Notes under the pieces: model-generated
What the model saw: only the letters and a program-made list of their open reading frames with translations
What the model was told of the DNA's origin: nothing
Databases searched by the model: none
Shown here: positions 1-10,090 of the stretch, piece after piece
Layout: each line of letters begins with the position of its first letter
Numbering within the stretch: the first letter of the stretch is position 1
Source of the DNA: Hydractinia symbiolongicarpus
Taxonomy: Eukaryota > Cnidaria > Hydrozoa > Anthoathecata > Hydractiniidae
Length of the DNA stretch: 64,000 nucleotides
Direction: 5' to 3'
Assembly: GCF_029227915.1 (NCBI RefSeq)
Contig: NC_079880.1
Location: forward strand, 6,946,001 to 7,010,000
Made by a program: the position numbers and the translations under genes

Positions 1-1
1 T

Positions 2-877
2 GCTGAAGAAACATCAGCACATCACTTGACCAGAGCTTTTTCAAAAAGTGGAAAGGAAAAATCCTTACATCACAAAATATTTAAAACATGTGGATTAAAC
101 GTTTTCGAGTTTGAACCATTGCCTACAACAATTTGTTCCAAGTGTGACAGGTTTATCAATAAATTGTTTGACTTCCAGAATAATGTACAACAACAACAAA
201 TCCATTTACAACAGCAAACAACAGTAAAAAGATGTGCAGCCTTTTCACCAAACCAGCAGTCAAAACCAAAAAAAAATCAACATTAAAAATGAAAATTATC
301 CTGCCCAAAAAAACTGTTTCCAGTCAAAAAAATCTCTACAATTTACGCCTTTACTGAACATAAAAAATGAAACAGACATAAAGTCAAACACAAAAATACT
401 TCCTAAAGAACTTGGCAAAACAAAACAACCTGAAAGCGACTTCATTACTGAAGATCAAGAAAATAAAATTATTACTGCATTACAAACAAGGAGAATTGAT
501 ATTATCATTACTACCATAAAAAAATAGTTGCCCTAAATTAATTGATGCCATTAAGCAACTTGTTACAGATGAAATAAGCACTGCATGCAAAAACTTGTGC
601 AAGAAAAGTGGTGGCTCTGTCTTGTTTGACTTGTTTGAAGAATTGTGACGACATGATGTTTTTTAAAGAAGGTAATTTATGGTCAGAAGTCACACAATAT
701 AATTTATTTTTAATAGACATATTGACAGCTGTAGCAGTCAGAAAACATATTGAGCATGATCTACAGATAAAATTGTGTTTTATTTACTCAATTTCAATGC
801 GGCACATATGGCATGAATTGTCCTAAATCCAAAGAATAAATACAGCACTTGTTATTAAAGGTGGCTGCAGCAAACAG
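2..877 (+). pseudogene. Decayed exon of a ZAD-like zinc-finger, multi-copy invertebrate family
   Basis: Coding similarity runs left to right but changes frame. Segment 1 (2-286) has a Cys-rich block around 'ICSKCDRFINKLFDF' followed by Gln-rich sequence; an earlier Cys lies in 'FKTCGLNVF'. This pattern resembles a ZAD-type zinc-binding N-terminus. Segment 2 (about 270-527) is Lys/Asn-rich. Segment 3 (about 526-648) reads 'DEISTACKNLCKK' then 'GGSVLFDLFEEL' and a TGA. Segment 4 (about 640-826) contains 'NLWSEVT' and 'LIDILTAVAV', ends at TAA 824-826, and the same frame continues 'IQRINTALVIKGG' to a possible splice donor (CAG|GTAAAA) at 877/878. The first two frame changes sit at A-runs (268-276 and 518-524). 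The order of motifs fits, from memory, an uncharacterised family common in cnidarian genomes; that assignment is inference. Sequencing error in homopolymers is an alternative for some of the shifts. The exon starts outside the window. Confidence 0.5.
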
Positions 878-1235
878 GTAAAAAATACATTTATTGATTA
901 AATAACATAAGTCGTACAAATCTTAAAAATCAATTGAAAACAATAAATACAAAAAAACTACACACCATGGTTAAATTCCTCTCAAATAAACATCCGTTGG
1001 TTAGTTATAAATTATTATGCTTTATATTCTATATTTTTATTGCAAAATTATTAAATTTAAATAAATAATTGTCATAGGGTAGTTTTGTTTTTTGTGCTTT
1101 AACTCTGTTGCGATAGGTAGTAATATATCCTCATATCCTGCTAAACCTAAGCAATTACTCATTCTTATTTCTGTTTTTAAAAAACATTGGCCTGATTAAG
1201 TACGGCGGCTTGCCCCGGTTAAGAACAGGGCAGGA
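878..1235. other. AT-rich spacer, no gene seen
   Basis: AT-rich sequence follows the possible splice donor at 878. Stops are frequent in all frames and no coding similarity was seen. It may be the remains of an intron of the upstream pseudogene, but no acceptor or following exon was recognised. Confidence 0.5.
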
Positions 1236-1592
1236 AATACATAATCAGGACAGGCCGGCTTATTACTCAGAAAAAATTATTATGCACTTATAAAAGGAAC
1301 ATAATAAGGGCAGGCCAGTTTGTATACGACAGTCTAATATTATTTCTCACTTATTGTAGAACGCACATAATCAGGGAAGGTCGGCTTATGTATGCCAGTC
1401 AAATATTATTTGAGACTTATAGAACGAACGTAATCCGGGCGAACAAGCTTATATACGATGTTTTTATATTATTTCTCACTTATTATAGAACCAACACACA
1501 TAATCGGGGAAAGTCGGGTTATGTATGACAGTCAAATATTATTCGAGACTTAAAGAACAAATATAATCGGGGCCGACCGCTTTTATATCATT
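1236..1592. repeat. 60-70 bp minisatellite, about six degenerate units
   Basis: Units are marked by the motif ATAATCNGGG, followed by a GGNCGGCTTATNTA-like stretch and AATATTATTT. The motif starts near 1241, 1301, 1367, 1430, 1500 and 1563, so spacing is 60, 66, 63, 70 and 63 bp. Units alternate between two kinds: one with 'TCTCACTTATT.TAGAAC' and one with 'GAGACTTATAGAAC', giving a two-unit period near 130 bp. No coding potential was seen. Related ATAATCNGG motifs recur at about 1955-2020. Confidence 0.7.
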
Positions 1593-1950
1593 CGTCATCA
1601 CTGCTGACAAGCAAATAGCCCTGGTGGCAAAGTTTTTGTTGTTCTCAAATGAAACGAAATTTCGTGACAAATACTAAATTTTGGGATTTGCAAGTTTAAT
1701 AACTTTTCACCAAACTTAATTCCCGCAAAAAGAATAATTTAGATTCCGTGAAATTTAGTTGCTTCAAAGTATGTATATTATGTTGAAATGTATTTACTAC
1801 AAGAGTACTTTATACTAAGAATTACGTTGAGACTTATTTCTTTCGCCATGTCTAGTTTTTAGGGGTGTTCTATCTTCTAGAGAATGTTTAATTCACAAAA
1901 GTTTGAAGAAAATGCCAATCACAGCCTGCCTGGCCAGCCATTATATCAGC
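1593..1950. other. AT-rich spacer with degenerate interspersed-repeat sequence
   Basis: The stretch 1620-1780 contains fragments such as 'TGGCAAAGTTTTTGTTG', 'CGAAATTTCG' and 'CTTAATTCCCGCAAAAA', resembling the AT-rich MITE-like repeats with TTCGCGAAATT-type ends that are frequent in marine invertebrate genomes. I could not define ends or target duplications. The rest (1781-1950) shows nothing recognisable. Confidence 0.3.
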
Positions 1951-2042
1951 GTTCATAATCCGGTCACCACGACATAACCAGTGCAAAAAAACATAATCGG
2001 ACCATGCGTACATAATTCGGCTGTCCCGGTTGTAAACAGGCC
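1951..2042. repeat. Cluster of CATAATCNGG motifs abutting the helicase remnant
   Basis: Motifs CATAATCCGG (1956), CATAATCGGA (1991) and CATAATTCGG (2010), plus a 'CCCGGTTGTAAACAGG' stretch resembling 'CCCCGGTTAAGAACAGGG' near 1213, link this segment to the minisatellite at 1236-1592. It lies exactly where helicase-like coding sequence stops being recognisable on the minus strand, so it may have replaced the continuation of that gene. Confidence 0.4.
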
Positions 2043-2217
2043 GTTTTCGCAATCTGGGCAGAACATAACCACTTTGCAATTTTCTATTTTCAAAGCTTTT
2101 TTAAAATTACGTAATTTTGTGGGTGAAGCAGTTGCAGTCAAAGCTAACATGATACTGTGAGGGAAAAATGCTTGGAAAACTGATAAGTATTTAAATTCTG
2201 CACGAAATTCTCCAGCC

Positions 2218-2489
2218 CTAGATATAACATACAGTAATTCATCAATTTTTTAGCTTAACCGTATTATGTGATAAATTTATATTATTCAATTATCATAGCT
2301 ATACATATACACATATTTTGTTTGTGAAACTTTTTCAAATGGATATATAATATATATTAGTTTGTTTATATATATTTAGTTGCTATATTTAAGGCATATT
2401 ATTTTTATATATAATAGCTATGTATGTAGCTAGATTTTTGATACGTTATGTTTACAAAGAAAGCTAGCTAGCTAGCTAGCTACACTTAC
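2218..2489 (-). other. Probable spliceosomal intron in the RecQ-like remnant
   Basis: The donor GTAAGTGTA starts at 2489 and the acceptor TAG ends at 2218, both on the minus strand. The boundary splits a Trp codon (TG|G) in the conserved 'AHCxxxW' helicase block, so the reading frame and the homology both continue across it. The interior is AT-rich and carries a self-complementary GCTA tract at 2462-2481. Confidence 0.65.
2462..2481. repeat. (AGCT)n self-complementary microsatellite
   Basis: Five tandem AGCT/GCTA units just inside the intron donor of the helicase remnant. The tract is its own reverse complement and could form a hairpin. Confidence 0.7.
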
Positions 2490-2952
2490 CATAATTCCAC
2501 ACAATGCGCCTTGCCTATCACACAAGCCAAAACATTTTTCTCAATTTTTGATCTTAATATTTTCCTTCCCTGATCTAATAACAGGGACTCTGGATGTGCA
2601 AATAAAATTTTACATTTGCCTGCAACAATGCTTTTTGAAATTTTGAAAATAGAATTTTATGCATCATTCAAATCTTCTTCAAACAAGGGTTCGTATTTCT
2701 GACTATTAGCTTGGTCTTTGAGTTGTAAGAAACCACATTCAATGCCTACTTTAGTTAAACATACTAGCTGATCTTGAATAATTGATGTTAAAAAAGAGAC
2801 GTACCACATCTTTCCAGCCCATCGCCAAAATCGTAAATATACAGAATTTGCATAAATTAAAAATGAACCAGAATCTGGTTCATTTGACGCCCACGTGACC
2901 AGCCTGTGCCAGCGCCTTTTCGACGCCACGGTAAAAGGTGCTGGGTTCGAGC

Positions 2953-5900
2953 TTGGACTCCAAGAAATAACATTCTTCTTAAATTGACATGATTGCCGGA
3001 ACTCAGCGATTACACTGGATGCTGGGGTAGCGTTTTATTCAAAAATGTAGACAAATAAGTCATTTTGCGCTGTGAAACCAGTCGTAGCTGTTAGGACGCG
3101 CTGAAGAAATAGAGACAGATTCAAAAACTACATTTCATTGATTCTCTAACGGTGTCAGTCCTTTTGAGTTACAACGGTTGGGTCACATATTCGTACCAAC
3201 CTGTATTTACCGATATTTTTCTGATATTACTAGGTTGCATCGCTTTTAACAATGAAACGATTGCCTGTGGAACTTAATTGAACTAACTTTGGACTGTGAC
3301 CTGATAAATGTGATAAAGGAGACAATTGAACTCCAAGAAATGACATTCTTCTTAATTTGACGTGATTGCCGGAACTCAGCGATTACACTGGGCGCTGTGG
3401 TAGCGCTTCAGTTAAAAATTTAGATAAATAAGTCAATTCTTACTGTGGGATTAATCCTAGCCGTTATGGTGCGCTGAAGAAATAGCGACAGTTTCAAAAA
3501 CTACATTTCATTGAATTTCCAACGGTATCACACCGCTTCAATTGCATCGGTTGCGTCACATATTCGTACCAACATGTATTTAGCGATATTTTTCTGATAT
3601 TACTAGGTTGCATCGCTTTAAACAATGAAACGATTGACTGTGGGACTTAATTGAATTAACTATGGACTGTGACATGATAAATGTGATAAAGGAGACAATT
3701 GGACTTCAAGAATAAACATTCTTCTTAATTTGACGTGATTACCGGTACTCAGCGATTACACGGGGCGCTGTGGTAGCACTTCATTTAAATATTTAGATTA
3801 ATAAGTCATTTTTTACTGTGGGACCAATCCTAGCCGTTATCACGCGCTGAAGAATTAGTGACAGTTTCAAAAAGTACATTTCATTGACTTTCTAACGGTG
3901 TCAGTCCGTTTGAGTTACAACGATTGGGTCACATATTCGTACCAACATGTGCTTAGCGATATTTTTCTGATATTACTAGGTTGCATCGCTTTTAGCAATA
4001 AAACGATTGACTGCGGGACTTAATTGAACTAACTTTGCACTGTGACCTGCCAAATGTGATAAATGAGACAATTGGACTCCAAGAAATAACATTCTTCTTA
4101 ATTTGACGTGATTGTCGGAACTCAGCGATTACACTGGGCGCTGTGGTAGCGCTACATTTAAAAATTTAGATAAATAAGTCTTTTTTACTGTGGGACCAGT
4201 CCTAGCCGTTATCGCGCGCTGAAAAAATAGCGACAGTTTCAAAAACTACATCTCATTGACTTTCTAACGGTATCAATCCGCTTCAGTTGCATCGGTTGCG
4301 TCAGATATTCGTACCAACATGTATTTAGCGATATTTTTCTCATATTACTAGGTTGCATCGCTTTTAACAGTGAAACGATTGACTGTGGCACTTAATTGAA
4401 CTGATTTTGGACTGTGACCTTATAAATGTTATAAGTGAGACAATTGAACTCCAGGAAATAACATTCTACTTAATTTGACATGATTGCCGGAACTCAGCGA
4501 TTACACTGGGCGCTGTGGTAGCGCTACATTTAAAAATTTAATTAAATAAGTCATTTTTACTGTGGGACCAATCCTAGCCGTTATCGCGCGCTGAAGAAAT
4601 AGCGACAGGTTCAAACACTATATTTCATTGACTTTCTAACGGTATCAATCCGCTTCAGTTGCATCTGTTGCGTCACATATTCGTACCAACATGTAATTAG
4701 CGATATTTTTCTGATATTACTAGGTTGCATCGCTTTTAACAATGAAACGATTGCCTGTGGAACTTAATTGATATAACTATGGACTGTGACATGATAAATG
4801 TGATAAAGGAGACAATTGGACTTCAAGAATAAACATTCTTCTTAATTTGACGTGATTACCGGTACTCAGCGATTACACGGGGCGCTGTGGTAGCACTTCA
4901 TTTAAAAATTTAGATTAATAAGTCATTTTTTACTGTGGGACCAATCCTAGCCGTTATCACGCGCTGAAGAATTAGTGACAGTTTCAAAAAGTACATTTCA
5001 TTGACTTTCTAACGGTGTCAGTCCGTTTGAGTTACAACGATTGGGTCACATATTCGTACCAACATGTGCTTAGCGATATTTTTCTGATATTACTAGGTTG
5101 CATCGCTTTTAGCAATGAAACGATTGACTGCGGGACTTAATTGAACTAACTTTGCACTGTGACATGACAAATGTGATAAATGAGACAATTGGACTCCAAG
5201 AAATAACATTCTTCTTAATTTGACGTGATTGTCGGAACTCAGCGATTACACTGGGCGCTGTGGTAGCGCTACATTTAAAAATTTAGATAAATAAGTCTTT
5301 TTTACTGTGGGACCAGTCCTAGCCGTTATCGCGCGCTGAAGAAATAGCGACAGTTTCAAAAACTACATCTCATTGACTTTCTAACGGTATCAATCCGCTT
5401 CAGTTGCATCGGTTGCGTCACATATTCGTACCAACATGTATTTAGCGATATTTTTCTCATATTACTAGGTTGCATCGCTTTTAACAGTGAAACGATTGAC
5501 TGTGGCACTTAATTGAACTGATTTTGGACTGTGACCTTATAAATGTTATAAGTGAGACAATTGAACTCCAGGAAATAACATTCTTCTTAATTTGACATGA
5601 TTGCCGGAACTCAGCGATTACACTGGGCGCTGTGGTAGCGCTACATTTAAAAATTTAATTAAATAAGTCATTTTTACTGTGGGACCAATCCTAGCCGTTA
5701 TCGCGCGCTGAAGAAATAGCGACAGGTTCAAACACTATATTTCATTGACTTTCTAACGGTATCAATCCGCTTCAGTTGCATCTGTTGCGTCACATATTCG
5801 TACCAACATGTAATTAGCGATATTATTCTGATATTACTAGGTTGCATCGCTTTTAACAATGAAACGATTGCCTGTGGAACTTAATTGAATTAACTATGGA

Positions 5901-8900
5901 CTGTGACATGATAAATGTGATAAAGGAGACAATTGAACTCCAAGAAATGACATTCTTCTTAATTTGACGTGATTGTCGGAACTCAGCGATTACACTGGGC
6001 GCTGTGGTAGCGCTACATTTAAAAATTTAGATAAATAAGTCATTTTTACTGTGGGACCAGTCCTAGCCGTTATCGCGCGCTGAAGAAATAGCGACAGTTT
6101 CAAAAACTACATCTCATTGACTTTCTAACGGTATCAATCCGCTTCAGTTGCATCGGTTGCGTCACATATTCGTACCAACATGTGTTTAGCGATATTTTTC
6201 TCATATTACTAGGTTGCATCGCTTTAAACAATGAAACGATTGACTGTGGGACTTAATTGAATTAACTATGGACTGTGACATGATAAATGTGATAAAGGAG
6301 ACAATTGGACTTCAAGAATAAACATTCTTCTTAATTTGACGTGATTACCGGTACTCAGCGATTACACGGGGCGCTGTGGTAGCACTTCATTTAAAAATTT
6401 AGATTAATAAGTCATTTTTTACTGTGGGACCAATCCTAGCCGTTATCACGCGCTGAAGAATTAGTGACAGTTTCAAAAAGTACATTTCATTGACTTTCTA
6501 ACGGTGTCAGTCCGTTTGAGTTACAACGATTGGGTCACATATTCGTACCAACATGTGCTTAGCATTTTTTTTCTGATATTACTAGGTTGCATCGCTTTTA
6601 ACAGTGAAACGATTGACTGTGGCACTTAATTGAACTGATTTTGGACTGTGACCTTATAAATGTTATAAGTGAGACAATTGAATTCCAGGAAATAACAATC
6701 TTCTTAATTTGACATGATTGCCGGAACTCAGCGATTACACTGGGCGCTGTGGTAGCGCTACATTTAAAAATTTAATTAAATAAGTCATTTTTACTGTGGG
6801 ACCAATCCTAGCCGTTATCGCGCGCTGAAGAAATAGCGACAGGTTCAAACACTATATTTCATTGACTTTCTAACGGTATCAATCCGCTTCAGTTGCATCT
6901 GTTGCGTCACATATTCGTACCAACATGTAATTAGCGATATTTTTCTGATATTACTAGGTTGCATCGCTTTTAACAATGAAACGATTGCCTGTGGAACTTA
7001 ATTGAATTAACTATGGACTGTGACATGATAAATGTGATAAAGGAGATAATTGAACTCCAAGAAATGACATTCTTCTTAATTTGACGTGATTGTCGGAACT
7101 CAGCGATTACACTGGGCGCTGTGGTAGCGCTACATTTAAAAATTTAGATAAATAAGTCATTTTTACTGTGGGACCAGTCCTAGCCGTTATCGCGCGCTGA
7201 AGAAATAGCGACAGTTTCAAAAACTACATCTCATTGACTTTCTAACGGTATCAATCCGCTTCAGTTGCATCGGTTGCGTCACATATTCGTACCAACATGT
7301 GTTTAGCGATATTTTTCTGATATTACTAGGTTGCATCGCTTTAAACAATGAAACGATTGACTGTGGGACTTAATTGAATTAACTATGGACTGTGACATGA
7401 TAAATGTGATAAAGGAGACAATTGGACTTCAAGAATAAACATTCTTCTTAATTTGACGTGATTACCGGTACTCAGCGATTACACGGGGCGCTGTGGTAGC
7501 ACTTCATTTAAAAATTTAGATTAATAAGTCATTTTTTACTGTGGGACCAATCCTAGCCGTTATCACGCGCTGAAGAATTAGTGACAGTTTCAAAAAGTAC
7601 ATTTCATTGACTTTCTAACGGTGTCAGTCCGTTTGAGTTACAACGATTGGGTCACATATTCGTACCAACATGTGCTTAGCATTTTTTTTCTGATATTACT
7701 AGGTTGCATCGCTTTTAGCAATGAAACGATTGACTGCGGGACTTAATTGAACTAACTTTGCACTGTGACCTGACAAATTTGATAAATGAGACAATTGGAC
7801 TCCAAGAAATAACATTCTTCTTAATTTGACGTGATTGTCGGAACTCAGCGATTACACTGGGCGCTGTGGTAGCGCTACATTTAAAAATTTAGATAAATAA
7901 GTCATTTTTACTGTGGGACCAGTCCTAGCCGTTATCGCGCGCTGAAGAAATAGCGACAGTTTCAAAAACTACATCTCATTGACTTTCTAACGGTATCAAT
8001 CCGCTTCAGTTGCATCGGTTGCGTCACATATTCGTACCAACATGTATTTAGCGATATTTTTCTCATATTACTAGGTTGCATCGCTTTTAACAGTGAAACG
8101 ATTGACTGTGGCACTTAATTGAACTGATTTTGGACTGTGACCTTATAAATGTTATAAGTGAGACAATTGAATTCCAGGAAATAACAATCTTCTTAATTTG
8201 ACATGATTGCCGGAACTCAGCGATTACACTGGGCGCTGTGGTAGCGCTACATTTAAAAATTTAATTAAATAAGTCATTTTTACTGTGGGACCAATCCTAG
8301 CCGTTATCGCGCGCTGAAGAAATAGCGACAGGTTCAAACACTATATTTCATTGACTTTCTAACGGTATCAATCCGCTTCAGTTGCATCTGTTGCGTCACA
8401 TATTCGTACCAACATGTAATTAGCGATATTTTTTTGATATTACTAGGTTGCATCGCTTTTAACAATGAAACGATTGCCTGTGGAACTTAATTGAACTAAC
8501 TTTGGACTGTGACCTGATAAATGTGATAAAGGAGACAATTGAACTCCAAGAAATGACATTCTTCTTAATTTGACGTGATTGCCGGAATTCAGCGATTACA
8601 CTGGGCGCTGTGGTAGCGCTTCAGTTAAAAATTTAGATAAATAAGTCAATTCTTACTGTGGGATTAATCCTAGCCGTTATGGTGCGCTGAAGAAATAGCG
8701 ACAGTTTCAAAAACTACATTTCATTGAATTTCCAACGGTATCACACCGCTTCAATTGCATCGGTTGCGTCACATATTCGTACCAACATGTATTTAGCGAT
8801 ATTTTTCTGATATTACTAGGTTGCATCGCTTTAAACAATGAAACGATTGACTGTGGGACTTAATTGAATTAACTATGGACTGTGACATGATAAATGTGAT

Positions 8901-10090
8901 AAAGGAGACAATTGGACTTCAAGAATAAACATTCTTCTTAATTTGACGTGATTACCGGTACTCAGCGATTACACGGGGCGCTGTGGTAGCACTTCATTTA
9001 AAAATTTAGATTAATAAGTCATTTTTTACTGTGGGACCAATCCTAGCCGTTATCACGCGCTGAAGAATTAGTGACAGTTTCAAAAAGTACATTTCATTGA
9101 CTTTCTAACGGTGTCAGTCCGTTTGAGTTACAACGATTGGGTCACATATTCGTACCAACATGTGCTTAGCATTTTTTTTCTGATATTACTAGGTTGCATC
9201 GCTTTTAGCAATGAAACGATTGACTGCGGGACTTAATTGAACTAACTTTGCACTGTGACCTGACAAATGTGATAAATGAGACAATTGGACTCCAAGAAAT
9301 AACATTCTTCTTAATTTGACGTGATTGTCGGAACTCAGCGATTACACTGGGCGCTGTGGTAGCGCTACATTTAAAAATTTAGATAAATAAGTCATTTTTA
9401 CTGTGGGACCAGTCCTAGACGTTATCGCGCGCTGAAGAAATAGCGACAGTTACAAAAACTACATCTCATTGACTTTCTAACGGTATCAATCCGCTTTAGT
9501 TGCATCGGTTGCGTCACATATTCGTACCAACATGTATTTAGCGATATTTTTCTCATATTACTAGGTTGCATCGCTTTTAACAGTGAAACGATTGACTGTG
9601 GCACTTAATTGAACTGATTTTGGACTGTGACCTTATAAATGTTATAAGTGAGACAATTGAACTCCAGGAAATAACATTCTTCTTAATTTGACATGATTGC
9701 CGGAACTCAGCGATTACACTGGGCGCTGTGGTAGCGCTACATTTAAAAATTTAATTAAATAAGTCATTTTTACTGTGGGACCAATCCTAGCCGTTATCGT
9801 GCGCTGAAGAAATAGCGACAGGTTCAAACACTATATTTCATTGACTTTCTAACGGTATCAATCCGCTTCAGTTGCATCTGTTGCGTCACATATTCGTACC
9901 AACATGTAATTAGCGATATTTTTCTCATATTACTAGGTTGCATCGCTTTTAACAGTGAAACGATTGACTGTGGCACTTAATTGAACTGATTTTGGACTGT
10001 GACCTTTTAAATGTTATAAGTGAGACAATTGGACTCCAAAAAATAACATTCTTCTTAATTTGACATGATTGCCGAATCTCAGCGATTACA
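2953..10090. repeat. HOR zone 1: 7-monomer (3+4) pattern, about 2607 bp
   Basis: The subfamily marker 'ATTACCGGTACTCAG' occurs at 3738, 4855, 6344, 7461, 8951 and then 10441. The gaps are 1117, 1489, 1117, 1490 and 1490 bp, that is 3, 4, 3, 4 and 4 monomers. Seven-monomer spacing is therefore 2606-2607 bp (3738 to 6344, 4855 to 7461, 6344 to 8951). Shared private variants support true block duplication, for example 'TTAGCATTTTTTTTCTG' near 6560, 7676 and 9166. The first monomer at the edge belongs to the 'CTGGGGTAGCGTTTTATTC' subfamily that also marks zone 2. Confidence 0.85.

Larger units (their letters stand above)
2043..2929 (-). pseudogene. RecQ-like DNA helicase remnant, two exons
   Basis: RecQ enzymes are ATP-dependent 3'-5' DNA helicases. 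On the minus strand the upstream exon (2929 to 2490) carries a degraded Walker A region ('PDSGSFLIYA' where 'TGxGKSLIY' is expected), then 'QDQLVCLTKVGIECGF' (motif Ia), an in-frame TAA at 2659-2657, 'FAHPESLL', and 'GKAHCVELW' at the Walker B/DEAH position. A GTAAGT donor at 2489 and a TCTAG acceptor at 2218 bound a 272 bp intron, and joining across it completes the Trp codon and continues 'AGEFRAEFKYLSVFQAFF' and 'ALTATASPTKL' (motif III). Similarity ends near 2043 after 'CPDCEN'. Missing Walker A Lys, DEAH changed to GKAH and the stop argue for a dead copy. The N-terminal part that should lie beyond 2929 is absent because the satellite begins at 2953. The family call is firm; the origin (host gene or transposon-borne copy) is not known. 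Confidence 0.72.

Noticed and set aside
1888-2079. 63-codon minus-strand ORF beside the helicase remnant
   Set aside because: It reads through the CATAATCNGG motif cluster in a different frame from the helicase trace and resembles nothing known.
3186-3230. Canonical CENP-B box in the monomer
   Set aside because: TTCG followed by A five bases later is present, but the required CGGG half is absent (ATGT instead), so the consensus is not met.
3442-3815. Monomer as an ancient dimer of about 186 bp
   Set aside because: ACTGTGGGA occurs twice per monomer 194 bp apart, but other candidate pairs give different offsets (about 160 bp), so no consistent half-monomer alignment was found by eye.
9422-9604. 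60-codon minus-strand open frame in the array, with similar frames at 28200-28406, 29317-29523, 47058-47264, 48548-48763, 59990-60205 and 60684-60890
   Set aside because: They lie entirely within satellite monomers, appear and vanish with single variants, and recur only with HOR spacing. No domain or coding signal was seen.
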